A stretch of 64,000 nt of DNA from Flavobacterium hercynium (GTDB taxonomy: Bacteria > Bacteroidota > Bacteroidia > Flavobacteriales > Flavobacteriaceae). Where the stretch lies: NCBI RefSeq assembly GCF_002217285.1, contig NZ_MUGW01000017.1:255663-319662 (forward strand). Direction: 5' to 3'. Positions 1 to 8,647 of the stretch are shown here, in pieces; position 1 is the stretch's first letter, and every line of letters begins with the position of its first letter. The notes below the pieces were generated by a model. That model made no database searches. It had not been told where the DNA came from and saw nothing but the letters and a program-made list of their open reading frames with translations. The position numbers and the translations under genes are program-made.

Positions 1-714
1 TTGCAATTCCAGCTGTTCAAAATGATTGTTGTAAATATGCGCATCACCGAAGGTATGAATAAAATCGCCCGCATCTAAATCGCAGACCTGAGCAATCATC
101 ATCGTCAACAAAGCATAAGAAGCAATGTTAAACGGAACGCCTAAGAATATATCAGCGCTTCGTTGGTAGAGTTGACAAGATAATTTTCCTTTTGTTTCTC
201 CTTTTTCAATATCAGGACTACTTACATAAAACTGAAAAAAAGCATGACACGGAGGTAAAGCCGCTTTATTGTTGCTTACGTTTTCTTCAAATGATTTAGA
301 AGTATCCGGCAGAACAGATGGGTTCCATGCAGAAACCAGCATTCTTCGGCTATTTGGGTTTGTTTTTAACTCCGTAATTAATTCAGAAATCTGATCAATT
401 TCTTCGCTATTCCAATTACGCCATTGGTGACCATAAACGGGACCTAAATCTCCATTTGAATCTGCCCAGGCATCCCATATTTTTACTCCATTTTCCTGAA
501 GATATTTTATATTGGTATCGCCATTTAAAAACCAAAGCAGTTCGTATATGATCGATTTTAAATGTAATTTTTTGGTCGTAACCATCGGAAAACCTTCGCT
601 TAGATCAAAACGCATCTGGTAGCCAAAAACACTTTTTGTTCCTGTTCCTGTTCGGTCTCCTTTTTGACAGCCGTTTTCTAAAACGTGTTGTACTAAGTCT
701 AAGTATTGCTTCAT
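1..714 (-). CDS. thyA: Thymidylate synthase ThyA, C-terminus cut by the window edge
   Basis: Methylates dUMP to dTMP in the cytoplasm using methylene-tetrahydrofolate, for DNA synthesis. The minus-strand reading frame starts at the ATG at 714 and is still open at base 1, so about 238 codons are seen. The translation has the N-terminal RTGTGT phosphate-binding loop, the W-F-LNGDTN region, the active-site segment [12 protein letters not shown] with the catalytic cysteine, the [10 protein letters not shown] dUMP-binding motif, and DAHIYNNH near the edge. These are ThyA hallmarks, and only the last 30 or so residues of a normal enzyme are missing. A repeat-filled gap separates it from the next gene upstream. 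The call is certain; the gene end lies outside the window. Confidence 0.97.
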   Translation of the reverse strand, partial: MKQYLDLVQHVLENGCQKGDRTGTGTKSVFGYQMRFDLSEGFPMVTTKKLHLKSIIYELLWFLNGDTNIKYLQENGVKIWDAWADSNGDLGPVYGHQWRNWNSEEIDQISELITELKTNPNSRRMLVSAWNPSVLPDTSKSFEENVSNNKAALPPCHAFFQFYVSSPDIEKGETKGKLSCQLYQRSADIFLGVPFNIASYALLTMMIAQVCDLDAGDFIHTFGDAHIYNNHFEQLELQ

Positions 715-895
715 TATTGCTTTAGGCTATAGGCTGTAAGCTTTAGGCTTTTTCCTAAATACTTACAAACTTGTTTTTTTGTTTTTTGCTGTAAGCGTTA
801 GGCAATAGGCTTTAAGCTTGCCTGTCGCTTACAACTTAGCTCTTAATATCTTTGCATATAGCCTACAGCTTAAAGCCTACAGCCTATAGCATGAA
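715..895. repeat. Inverted-terminal GCTTTAGGCTATAGGC-type repeat cluster
   Basis: The gap upstream of thyA is made of short units built on GGCTATAGGCTGTAAGC and its complement. The left end (about 718-750) is inverted relative to the right end (about 862-892), and a third partial unit lies near 790-830, so the whole looks like a small element with inverted ends. Units of the same family fill 42381-42613 upstream of the sulfite reductase. No coding potential is seen. Confidence 0.75.
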
Positions 896-900
896 AAAAA

Positions 901-1524
901 TTATCTTTTCGAGATTTCGTCTCTGATTTTAGCTGCTTTTTCGTAATCTTCCTGAGAAACGGCCTGATCTAAAAGCTCGTTTAATTCTTGCAAAGAATGA
1001 TTCGAGTACATATCCCCGGATTGGTTGCTCTCTTCCTCATGTCCAAAAGTTTCCGGATTAGAAAGTACATCGTCTATTTCCTGAGAACCTGAATCCGTTT
1101 CGGCAGTATTTGATTTTAAATAAATACCAGCCTTGTCCAAAATATTTTTATAAGTAAAAATAGGAGCATTGAATCGTAATGCTAATGCAATAGCATCAGA
1201 TGTTCTTGCGTCTATGATTTCTTCTATTTTATCTCTTTCGCAAATTAAACTGGAGTAAAAAACACCATCAACAAGTTTGTGAATGATAACCTGTTTTACA
1301 ACAATATCAAATCTTTCTGCGAAGTTTTTAAACAGGTCGTGTGTTAATGGGCGAGGAGGTTTTATTTCTTTTTCTAAGGCAATTGCTATAGATTGAGCTT
1401 CAAAAGCACCAATAACAATTGGCAGTTTTCTTTCTCCATCAACTTCATTCAAAATTAAGGCATAAGCGCCATTCTGAGTTTGACTATAGGAAATTCCTTT
1501 TATAGATAATTTTACTAGACTCAT
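901..1524 (-). CDS. Bifunctional nuclease (DUF151/BFN) domain protein with UVR motif
   Basis: A 207-residue cytoplasmic protein. Residues about 1-135 match the BFN/DUF151 family, with the GAYALIL, LPIVIGAFEAQSIA and ARTSDAIALALRF segments. Some BFN members have reported DNase and RNase activity. After an acidic, serine-rich linker, the C-terminal 30 residues (NELLDQAVSQEDYEKAAKIR) form a UvrB/UvrC (UVR) motif, a coiled hairpin used for protein-protein contact. This two-part layout is common in Bacteroidetes. The start is the ATG at 1524. The gene appears monocistronic, between etfA and thyA on the same strand. The cellular role is not established. Confidence 0.85.
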   Translation of the reverse strand: MSLVKLSIKGISYSQTQNGAYALILNEVDGERKLPIVIGAFEAQSIAIALEKEIKPPRPLTHDLFKNFAERFDIVVKQVIIHKLVDGVFYSSLICERDKIEEIIDARTSDAIALALRFNAPIFTYKNILDKAGIYLKSNTAETDSGSQEIDDVLSNPETFGHEEESNQSGDMYSNHSLQELNELLDQAVSQEDYEKAAKIRDEISKR

Positions 1525-1691
1525 ATATGTGGGTAAAAAGAGGCTGTTAATACCTCCATTTTAATACTTTTTTTGATTTAAAAATAAAGGTGCAATTTTA
1601 GTCAAAAAATATGGAACAAAAAAGCCACCTAAAGCAAAGATACAATTATCTTGTTTTTAGGCAGCTATATTTTTATAGAGAATTTCTTAAA

Positions 1692-2660
1692 TTAAGAATG
1701 TTGTGCTTTAAAGGCTTTTAATTTTTCAATTAATTGAGGAACAATCTCAAAAGCATCTCCAACAATACCGTAATCAGCTACTTTAAAGAAAGGCGCTTCA
1801 GCATCATTATTGATTACTACTTTTACTTTAGAAGAGTTAATACCTGCAATATGCTGAATAGCACCGGAAATACCAACTGCGATATATAAATTAGTAGCAA
1901 CAGGTTTTCCTGTTTGTCCTACGTGCTCACCGTGAGGTCTCCATCCTAAGTCAGAAACAGGTTTAGAACAAGCTGTTGCAGCTCCAAGTACTGAAGCTAG
2001 TTCTTCGATCATTCCCCAGTTTTCAGGTCCTTTTAGTCCACGTCCGCCAGACACTACAACATCAGCATCAGCGATAGAAACTTTTCCTGTTACTTTTTCC
2101 ACAGATTCTACTTTTACTCCAAAGTCACCTTCTCCAATAGTTGGATTAAAGTCTTCTTCAGTTGCAGATCCTGCATTTTCGAAAATACCGTAAGAGTTTT
2201 TAGCCAGACCAAGAACTTTTACATCAGTATTGATTTCAGTAATGTTGAAAGCCTTGTTAGAAAAAGCATTTCTTTTTACCTGAAAAGGAGATGTGCTAAC
2301 AGGTAATCCCACAACGTTTGATGCAAAACCGGCATTTAATGCTACTGCAACTAATGATGAAAGATAAATACTATCTGTAGTCGAAGAAAGTAAAACTACT
2401 TTTGTAGCTTCTTTTTCAGCAGCTTGTTTAATAACGTCAGCGTATGCTTTTGCAGTAAAACCAGCCAATTTATCGTTGGTTACTTTTAATACTTTGTCAA
2501 CGCCGTACTTAGATAACTCGCTTACATCACTGATATTTACAGTTAATGCTGTTACAGTTGTTCCTAAAGATTCTGCCACTTTTTTAGCATAAGAAGCTAA
2601 TTCAAAAGCAACTTTTTTAAATTTTCCTTCTGCAGATTCTGCATATATTAATATTGACAT
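1692..2660 (-). CDS. etfA: Electron transfer flavoprotein alpha subunit
   Basis: With EtfB this forms the soluble FAD/AMP heterodimer that takes electrons from acyl-CoA and other dehydrogenases and passes them to ETF-quinone oxidoreductase. The 322-residue length is typical. The C-terminal FAD domain is plain: [14 protein letters not shown], the [23 protein letters not shown] loop, and [16 protein letters not shown] followed by [20 protein letters not shown]. The N-terminal half has the ETF Rossmann-like fold. It lies downstream of etfB on the same strand, 143 bp apart, the gap being filled with short repeats. Start is the ATG at 2660. Confidence 0.96.
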   Translation of the reverse strand: MSILIYAESAEGKFKKVAFELASYAKKVAESLGTTVTALTVNISDVSELSKYGVDKVLKVTNDKLAGFTAKAYADVIKQAAEKEATKVVLLSSTTDSIYLSSLVAVALNAGFASNVVGLPVSTSPFQVKRNAFSNKAFNITEINTDVKVLGLAKNSYGIFENAGSATEEDFNPTIGEGDFGVKVESVEKVTGKVSIADADVVVSGGRGLKGPENWGMIEELASVLGAATACSKPVSDLGWRPHGEHVGQTGKPVATNLYIAVGISGAIQHIAGINSSKVKVVINNDAEAPFFKVADYGIVGDAFEIVPQLIEKLKAFKAQHS

Positions 2661-2803
2661 AATAATTTTAGATTTTAGGTTTAGATTTCAGATTTTTAAG
2701 TTGAAATCTAAAAAGATTATTGATTTTAGATTTTGAAGTGAATCAAATGCTTATTTTAGATCTAGTATTGCGATTTGCAATCTAAAATCTAAAGTCTGCA
2801 ATC
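2661..2803. repeat. Short TCTAAAATCTAAA repeat cluster between etfB and etfA
   Basis: The gap holds repeated and inverted copies of GATTTTAGATTT and AATCTAAAATCTAAA. Similar units occur at about 36883-36915 and 39995-40020. They can form weak hairpins but carry no gene, and they probably lie inside the etfBA transcript. Confidence 0.6.
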
Positions 2804-3550
2804 TTAAATCACTTTAGCCTCGTTGTGTAATAAATTAATTAACTCGTCCAAATTGTCAGGAGAAATTAATTTTACTGCTGATTTTGGAGCTGGTTTTTCA
2901 AATTTCACTGCTTTTGTATTTACAGAAGCATCAACTGGTTCAAGAATCGTAAGTGCTTTTGTTCTTGCAGTCATAATTCCTCTCATGTTTGGAATACGAA
3001 GATCTTTTTCTTCAACAAGACCTTTTTGACCTCCAATGATTAAAGGTAATGAAGTGCTTACTGTTTCTTTTCCTCCGTCGATTTCGCGAACAGCTTTTAC
3101 ACTAGTTCCATCAACAGTAACAGATGTGCATGAATTTAAAAAGTTTATATCTAAAATTCCGGCAATCATTCCAGGAACCATTCCACCGTTATAGTCTAAA
3201 GATTCTTTTCCTGCAATTACCAAGTCATAACCTCCGTTTTTGATCACTTCAGCCAATTGTTTAGCAACAAAAAAACCATCTGTTGGATTTGCATTTACGC
3301 GAATAGCTTCATTAGCACCAATTGCCAAAGCTTTACGCAAAGTTGGTTCAGTATCAGGACCTCCAACGTTTACTACAGTTACAGTAGCACCTTGTTGCTC
3401 CTGAAACCAAATAGCACGAGTTAAACCAAACTCATCATTAGGGTTTATTACATATTGTACACCATTGGTATCAAATTCTGAGTCACCATTGGAGAAGTTA
3501 ATTTTTGAAGTAGTATCAGGCACATGGCTGATGCAAACTAATATTTTCAT
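2804..3550 (-). CDS. etfB: Electron transfer flavoprotein beta subunit
   Basis: AMP-binding partner of EtfA in the ETF heterodimer. The 248-residue protein starts MKILVCISHVPDTTSKI and has the NPNDEFGLTRA segment near residue 37. It also shows VIAGKESLDYNGGMVPGMIAG and the ETF-beta signature region around VKAVREIDGG and GLVEEKDLRIPNMRGIMTA. Length and motif order are normal. It is first in an etfB-etfA pair on the minus strand, transcribed away from pdhB. A TAAATTTG sequence on the minus strand at 3585-3592 resembles a -7 element, but no clear -33 partner was found. Confidence 0.96.
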   Translation of the reverse strand: MKILVCISHVPDTTSKINFSNGDSEFDTNGVQYVINPNDEFGLTRAIWFQEQQGATVTVVNVGGPDTEPTLRKALAIGANEAIRVNANPTDGFFVAKQLAEVIKNGGYDLVIAGKESLDYNGGMVPGMIAGILDINFLNSCTSVTVDGTSVKAVREIDGGKETVSTSLPLIIGGQKGLVEEKDLRIPNMRGIMTARTKALTILEPVDASVNTKAVKFEKPAPKSAVKLISPDNLDELINLLHNEAKVI

Positions 3551-4032
3551 AAGTATATATTTTATAATTTATAATATGCTTTCACAAATTTAGAAATTAA
3601 AATCGGAATAATATACTATGCGTGCATAATATTTTTAAAAACTATTACGTTTTCGGAGATTGTTGAAAATTGACCGCTTTTCGTAAGAAATTAATAATGT
3701 TGAAATAATTATTTGCTCTGATTATGAGTGGTTTTTGGTAAATGAAGAGTTGTTAATCACAGTTTTGATATAATATAAAGAAGAAGAATATTTTAAGAAA
3801 AGACATTCATGATTAGGAATAAAACAAAAAACAAACAGTTTGTGAAAGAAAGTCTTAGTAATACTCAGAATATTTTCATTACATCGATTTCGTAATAGGT
3901 AAAATAATCTTTTAAAAGTTAAAACCTAATGCAATGGGTAACTTCATGTGATTTATATCCTAATTTATGCTTTTAAGTTATTTAAAATAATTATTTTTGC
4001 TCTTCAGAAAAAATCCAACATACAAAATTAAT
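3551..4032. other. Divergent intergenic region between etfB and pdhB
   Basis: This 482-bp AT-rich stretch contains the upstream regions of two divergent genes. It holds a possible etfB -7 element (minus strand, 3585-3592) and the pdhB -7 element (3992-3999). No conserved small ORF, RNA gene or repeat was recognised in the remainder. Confidence 0.6.
3992..3999 (+). promoter_or_regulatory. pdhB promoter, -7 element TATTTTTG
   Basis: TATTTTTG fits the Bacteroidetes -7 consensus TAnnTTTG exactly. The -33 partner (about 3967-3970) is imperfect. The predicted transcript starts near 4006, about 27 nt before the ATG at 4033. This rules out the upstream TTG at 3997, which lies inside the promoter, as the pdhB start. 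Confidence 0.6.
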
Positions 4033-5010
4033 ATGAGAACAATACAATTTAGAGAGGCCATTTGTGAAGCTATGAGCGAAGAAATGCGTCACGATGAATC
4101 CATATATTTAATGGGCGAAGAAGTTGCAGAATATAATGGAGCATACAAAGCTTCTAAAGGAATGCTTGCTGAGTTTGGAGAAAAAAGAGTAATCGATACT
4201 CCAATTGCTGAACTTGGTTTTACAGGAATTGCAGTAGGATCAGCGATGAATGGTTGTCGTCCTATTGTAGAGTACATGACTTTCAACTTCTGTTTAGTAG
4301 GTATTGATCAAATTATAAATAATGCTGCTAAAATGCGTCAAATGACAGGAGGACAATTTAATGTGCCTATCGTTTTTCGTGGACCAACTGCTTCTGCAGG
4401 TCAATTAGGAGCTACTCACTCACAAGCTTTAGAAAACTGGTTTGCTAACACTCCGGGACTAAAAGTAGTTGTACCTTCTACACCTTATGATGCAAAAGGA
4501 CTTTTAAAATCTGCAATTCGCGATAATGATCCGGTAATTTTCATGGAATCAGAGCAAATGTATGGTGATAAAGGCGAAGTGCCAGACGGAGAATATACAA
4601 TTCCATTAGGAGTTGCTGATGTTAAACGTGAAGGAAAAGATGTAACTATTGTGTCTTTTGGAAAAATCATTAAAGAAGCTTTTATCGCTGCTGATGAGTT
4701 AGAGAAAGAAGGAATCTCTTGTGAAATTATTGATTTAAGAACAGTTCGTCCTATGGATAAAGATGCTATTCTTGCTTCAGTTAAAAAAACAAATCGTTTA
4801 GTAATTTTAGAAGAAGCATGGCCATTTGCAAGTATTTCTTCTGAAATCACATATATCGTTCAGGAACAAGCATTCGATTTTCTTGATGCTCCTATTCAAC
4901 GTATTACAACAGCTGATACACCTGCGCCTTACTCTCCTGTTTTACTTAAAGATTGGTTGCCAAACGCTGGTGATGTGGTAAAAGCAGTTAAAAAAGTAAT
5001 GTACAAGTAG
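4033..5010 (+). CDS. pdhB: Pyruvate dehydrogenase E1 component, beta subunit
   Basis: Forms the alpha2beta2 E1 of the pyruvate dehydrogenase complex, decarboxylating pyruvate with thiamine diphosphate. The 325-residue protein begins MRTIQFREAICEAMSEEM and has the beta-subunit hallmarks GEEVAEYNGAYKASKGM (with the glutamate that contacts TPP), DTPIAELGFTGIAVGSAMNG, EYMTFNF, and the potassium-site region FRGPTASAGQLGATHSQ. The C-terminal domain follows, with SFGKIIKEA, IDLRTVRPMD and EEAWPFASISSEI. No alpha-subunit or E2 gene is adjacent. The ATG at 4033 was chosen because an earlier TTG lies inside the promoter. A strong terminator follows at 5033. Confidence 0.96.
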   Translation: MRTIQFREAICEAMSEEMRHDESIYLMGEEVAEYNGAYKASKGMLAEFGEKRVIDTPIAELGFTGIAVGSAMNGCRPIVEYMTFNFCLVGIDQIINNAAKMRQMTGGQFNVPIVFRGPTASAGQLGATHSQALENWFANTPGLKVVVPSTPYDAKGLLKSAIRDNDPVIFMESEQMYGDKGEVPDGEYTIPLGVADVKREGKDVTIVSFGKIIKEAFIAADELEKEGISCEIIDLRTVRPMDKDAILASVKKTNRLVILEEAWPFASISSEITYIVQEQAFDFLDAPIQRITTADTPAPYSPVLLKDWLPNAGDVVKAVKKVMYK

Positions 5011-5032
5011 TCAATATACAATATTTAGAAAG

Positions 5033-5069
5033 CTTCATCATTCGTAGTAATTGATGAAGTTTTTTTTTT
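5033..5069 (+). terminator. Rho-independent terminator of pdhB
   Basis: An 8-bp perfect stem, CTTCATCA (5033-5040) with TGATGAAG (5052-5059), is followed by a run of ten T residues. It ends the pdhB transcript. The next gene starts at 5078, which makes the earlier in-frame TTG at 5051 (inside the stem) an unlikely start. Confidence 0.9.
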
Positions 5070-5077
5070 GCCGGCTT

Positions 5078-7579
5078 ATGAAAAGAATAATTTTACTCAG
5101 TTTATTTTTTATATTCGCATTTGCGAGTATTATTACTGCTCAAACTAAAGTAAGCGGAATTGTTTTAGATAAAACAAATCTGCCTATTCCTTTTGCCAAT
5201 GTTGTTTTCAAAGGTTCAAATACAGGAATAGTTGCTAATGAAGATGGTCGTTTTTATCTCGAATCACCAAATAATTATACTGCTCTGCTTATTAGTTCAG
5301 CGGGATTTTCAGATAAAGAAGTCAATTTAGAAAAAGCGGTAAATTACGATTTTAAAATAATTCTAAGCGAAGCAGAAGCTCTAAATGAAGTCGTAATTTT
5401 TACGGGAAAAACATCAAAAAAAAATAATCCTGCAATAGATATATTGAGAAAAATTTGGGAACGAAAGCGCAAGAACGGTTTGTACCAATTCAATCAATAT
5501 CAGATGCAGAAGTACGAGAAAGTCGAGTTTGATATGAACACGATTGATAGTGCTTTAATAAAAAGCAAACTATTCAAAGGAATGGAGTTTGTTTTTAATC
5601 ATGTTGATACTTCAGAGGTTACAGGAAAAACGTATTTGCCTATTTTTATCAGCGAATCTGTTTATGATGTTTACGGCGACAATAAAATTAAGAAGACAAA
5701 AGAAAATATTACCGGAAACAAAACCTCAGGGTTTAGTGGTAATCAGCAAATTTTATCTTTCATAAAAGATCTTTATTCAGATTATAATATTTACGACAAT
5801 CACCTAAAGTTTTTTGATAAAAGTTTTACAAGCCCATTATCAAAAACCGGGATTGATGTTTATAATTATGTATTGAAGGACAGTGCGTATATCGATAAAA
5901 AATGGTGTTTTAATATCGTTTTTTATCCAAGGCGTAAAAATGAATTAACTTTTAAAGGTGATTTTTGGGTTAATGATACCACTTTTGCCATTAAAAAAAT
6001 TAATATGGCAGTTACCAAAAGTGCCAATATTAACTGGGTAAAAGATATTTATATTGAGCAGGAATTTGAGGTAGAAAATGATTCTGTTTTTCTGTTGACA
6101 CGTGATTACATGATGTCTGATTTTGCTTTAAACAAAAAAGAAGAATCAAAAGGAGTTTATGGAAAAAGAACCACTTTGTTTAGAAATCATAAATTCAATC
6201 TTCAGAAACCGGAAAAATTTTATAAAGAAGAAGTCAATTTTATAGACAATGCTGTTTATGACCGGCCAGAAGATTTTTGGGCAGAGAATCGATTCGAGAA
6301 GCTCAATAAGGACGAAGCAGGAATTTATAAAATGCTCGATACACTTCAAACAGTCAAGAAATTCAAACAGCTTTACAGTTTAGTTTCAATTTTAGGAAGT
6401 GGTTATGTAGAATTCAAAAATTTTGATTTTGGTCCCGTCTTTTCTACATTCGGTTATAACGAAGTCGAAGGGTTACGATTAAGGGCAGGAGGACGAACAT
6501 ATTTTGGACCAAATGATCCTTGGCGTATACAGGGTTACACTGCTTACGGTTTTGATGATAATAAATTTAAATACGGTGTTTCTGGAAAATGGATGGTCGA
6601 TAAAAAAAATCGAATCATTATTTCAGGAGGAAACAGGCGTGACATTGAGCAAATTGGTGCCAGCTTAACGACAACAAATGATATTCTGGGACGAAGTTTT
6701 GCGTCATCTGCTTTGTTTACAACGGGAAGTAACGGAAAATTAACGAATATTAATTTGAGCAACGTTTCGTTTGAAATGGAACCGATGAAAAATTTTATTT
6801 TCTCAGCTGGAATTTCATACCGAACATTAGAATCAGCCTCGAAAACCTTTAGTTTAGATTATTATAAAACGTTACCGACAGCTCAGGATCCTGTAGGTGT
6901 TATAGCAAGTGATGTAAAACAATTTGAAGCCAATATTCAATTTGAGTTTATGCCAAATCGTAAAACAATTGGTTACGGAGTAGAGCGAAAATTGGTTAGT
7001 AGTCCTTTTAGTCAATTCTTCGTGAATTTTAGTTACGGTCTTAAAGGTGTTTTAGATAGCGATTTTGCGTACGAAAGAATTCAATTGTATTATAAACAGC
7101 CTATTATTATTGGGCCATTAGGAAGATCAAATGTAATTCTGGAAACAGGAAAAACGTTTGGTACTATTCCGTTAGGCTTAATGAATGTGATTCCCGGAAA
7201 CCAGACTTATTTTACAATAGAGAATACATTTAGTAATTTGAATTTCTACGAATTTGTAACAGATCAATATACTACATTACAATGGAATCATGATTTTGGA
7301 GGAAGATTATTCGCCAGAATTCCGTTTATGAGAAAATTAAACTGGAGAGAATTTATTGGTGCCAGAGCTGTTCATGGAACTATTTCTGATGCTAATCGTG
7401 CAATTAATGCTTCAGGATTGCCATACAACGCTCCGGAAAAAGTATATTGGGAATACAACGCCGGAATTGGAAATATTTTCAAAGTCTTCCGTATCGATTT
7501 TTCGTGGAGAGGAAATTACTTAAACATGCCGGATGCACATAAATTCGCAGTAAAAGGATCGTTCGGATTCTATTTTTAA
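5078..7579 (+). CDS. DUF5686 outer-membrane protein with carboxypeptidase-regulatory-like domain
   Basis: An 833-residue envelope protein of the DUF5686 family, common in Bacteroidetes; its function is not settled. A signal peptide (KRIILLSLFFIFAFASIITAQ) ends at about residue 21. Residues about 23-105 form a CarboxypepD_reg-like beta-sandwich (VSGIVLDKTNLPIPFANV, GIVANEDGRF). The DUF5686 middle part follows, and then a C-terminal beta-barrel rich in alternating aromatic strands that ends in GSFGFYF with a terminal Phe, as expected for Bam-inserted barrels. The start is the ATG at 5078, because the upstream TTG sits in the pdhB terminator. It is likely monocistronic. Confidence 0.85.
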   Translation: MKRIILLSLFFIFAFASIITAQTKVSGIVLDKTNLPIPFANVVFKGSNTGIVANEDGRFYLESPNNYTALLISSAGFSDKEVNLEKAVNYDFKIILSEAEALNEVVIFTGKTSKKNNPAIDILRKIWERKRKNGLYQFNQYQMQKYEKVEFDMNTIDSALIKSKLFKGMEFVFNHVDTSEVTGKTYLPIFISESVYDVYGDNKIKKTKENITGNKTSGFSGNQQILSFIKDLYSDYNIYDNHLKFFDKSFTSPLSKTGIDVYNYVLKDSAYIDKKWCFNIVFYPRRKNELTFKGDFWVNDTTFAIKKINMAVTKSANINWVKDIYIEQEFEVENDSVFLLTRDYMMSDFALNKKEESKGVYGKRTTLFRNHKFNLQKPEKFYKEEVNFIDNAVYDRPEDFWAENRFEKLNKDEAGIYKMLDTLQTVKKFKQLYSLVSILGSGYVEFKNFDFGPVFSTFGYNEVEGLRLRAGGRTYFGPNDPWRIQGYTAYGFDDNKFKYGVSGKWMVDKKNRIIISGGNRRDIEQIGASLTTTNDILGRSFASSALFTTGSNGKLTNINLSNVSFEMEPMKNFIFSAGISYRTLESASKTFSLDYYKTLPTAQDPVGVIASDVKQFEANIQFEFMPNRKTIGYGVERKLVSSPFSQFFVNFSYGLKGVLDSDFAYERIQLYYKQPIIIGPLGRSNVILETGKTFGTIPLGLMNVIPGNQTYFTIENTFSNLNFYEFVTDQYTTLQWNHDFGGRLFARIPFMRKLNWREFIGARAVHGTISDANRAINASGLPYNAPEKVYWEYNAGIGNIFKVFRIDFSWRGNYLNMPDAHKFAVKGSFGFYF

Positions 7580-7596
7580 AAAAAAATAAACTTTAC

Positions 7597-7618
7597 GCTT
7601 AGCTAGTCTAAGCTTTTA
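7597..7618 (+). terminator. Weak hairpin after the DUF5686 gene
   Basis: GCTTAG (7597-7602) pairs with CTAAGC (7608-7613) and is followed by TTTTATA. The stem is short, so termination here is only plausible. Confidence 0.4.
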
Positions 7619-7620
7619 TA

Positions 7621-7668
7621 GAGCCAGCGGCTCGAAGATATTGTAGAGCCGGATTTTAATCCGGCTTT
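7621..7668. repeat. Two-hairpin REP unit (GAGCC/GGCTC then GCCGG/CCGGC)
   Basis: The first hairpin is GAGCC-agc-GGCTC (7621-7633). The spacer contains ATATTGTAG, and the second hairpin is AGCCGG-ATTTTAAT-CCGGCT (7647-7666). The layout matches the REP units at 45484-45926 and 46583-46823, but the stem bases differ in a compensating way. The second hairpin recurs alone at 37602-37625. Confidence 0.75.
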
Positions 7669-7693
7669 ATCAATTTAAAGAGACAAAGGAGAT

Positions 7694-7756
7694 CCATAGG
7701 ATCGGTCCATATTATTAGCGCTAAAAAAAGAAGATCAAAATGGATCGTTCCTATGG
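7694..7756. repeat. Imperfect 17-bp inverted repeat between the DUF5686 gene and ppa
   Basis: An arm beginning CCATAGGATCGG at 7694 pairs with an arm ending CGTTCCTATGG at 7756 over 17 positions with 3 mismatches, around a roughly 29-nt loop. It lies next to the REP unit at 7621, and together they fill much of the 423-bp gap between the two genes. No gene is supported here. Confidence 0.6.
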
Positions 7757-7939
7757 AGCTTTGGTTGCAATAAATTTGTTAACGGGTAATTTGAAATTGA
7801 CTAGTGCTACATAACGCAGTTTAAATCATTTTTTGTCCCATTTTTTAGTTGCACGTATTAATGAAAGAGGCGAAAGCAAAAAATTACGTACTAATCGCTT
7901 GTTTCTTAAAACTTAATGAAGATATTACACTGTTTTTTA

Positions 7940-7969
7940 TTGTAAAAGACGATTCTTTAGTTACTTTTG
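7940..7969 (+). promoter_or_regulatory. ppa promoter (TTG-N19-TACTTTTG)
   Basis: TTG at 7940-7942 and TACTTTTG at 7962-7969 are separated by 19 nt, an excellent match to the Bacteroidetes housekeeping promoter. Transcription should start near 7976, about 27 nt before the ppa ATG. The promoter lies inside an overlapping 72-codon open frame, which argues that that frame is not a gene. Confidence 0.85.
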
Positions 7970-8002
7970 CAGTCGAAAATATAGAAATTATAAAAAACAA
8001 AA

Positions 8003-8533
8003 ATGACCGCAGACAAACTAACAACTTTCGATGTATTAATCGAAATACCAAGAGGAAGCAGAAATAAATACGAGTACGATTTCGAAATCAAAAGAATGCG
8101 TTTTGACAGAATGTTATTTTCTTCAATGATGTATCCTGCAGATTACGGATTTATTCCTGAAACTTTAGCTCTTGATGGTGATCCTTTAGACGTTTTGGTT
8201 TTAGTAAATGAGCCAACTTTCCCTGGATGTGTTATGGAAGTAAAACCAATTGGTGTTTTCCATATGGCAGATGACAAAGGACCAGATGAAAAAATTATTT
8301 GTGTACCTGTTTCTGATCCAATCTGGAATTCTTTAACAGACCTTTCAGACATGAATCCTCACTTGGTAAAAGAAATCGAACATTTCTTCCAGGTTTATAA
8401 AGATCTTGAAAACAAAAAAGTTGATGTAGAAGGATGGGGAGATGTAAACGAAGCTTTTGCAATTATTGCTGAGTGCACGAAGCGTTTTGATGATATCGAA
8501 AACAAACCAGCAGGATTATTTAGTATTAAATAA
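8003..8533 (+). CDS. ppa: Inorganic pyrophosphatase, soluble family I
   Basis: Hydrolyses pyrophosphate from biosynthesis in the cytoplasm, using Mg2+. The 176-residue protein has the family I layout: EIPRGSRNKYEYD near the N-terminus, YPADYGFIPET, the signature DGDPLDVLVL with its metal-binding aspartates, and a later DKGPDEKI segment. The final EGWGDVNEAFAIIAEC helix is typical. It has its own promoter and terminator. The neighbouring hppA encodes a membrane pyrophosphatase, so soluble and energy-conserving enzymes are encoded side by side. Confidence 0.97.
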   Translation: MTADKLTTFDVLIEIPRGSRNKYEYDFEIKRMRFDRMLFSSMMYPADYGFIPETLALDGDPLDVLVLVNEPTFPGCVMEVKPIGVFHMADDKGPDEKIICVPVSDPIWNSLTDLSDMNPHLVKEIEHFFQVYKDLENKKVDVEGWGDVNEAFAIIAECTKRFDDIENKPAGLFSIK

Positions 8534-8560
8534 TTTTTTGCCTTCATAATTTATAAAAAA

Positions 8561-8590
8561 GCAATATTCCAACAGGAGTATTGCTTTTTT
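8561..8590 (+). terminator. Rho-independent terminator of ppa
   Basis: GCAATATTCC (8561-8570) pairs with GGAGTATTGC (8575-8584), with one G-U pair and a four-base loop. An uninterrupted T-run follows. This separates ppa from hppA transcription. Confidence 0.88.
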
Positions 8591-8647
8591 TTGTTTAAAT
8601 TCGTAAGACTTAGTTTATTGATTATTAACCAAAACCACTATAATATT

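Noticed and set aside
7849..8067. A 72-codon plus-strand ORF overlapping the start of ppa
   Set aside because: It contains the consensus ppa promoter (7940-7969), overlaps ppa in another frame, and its translation resembles no protein.
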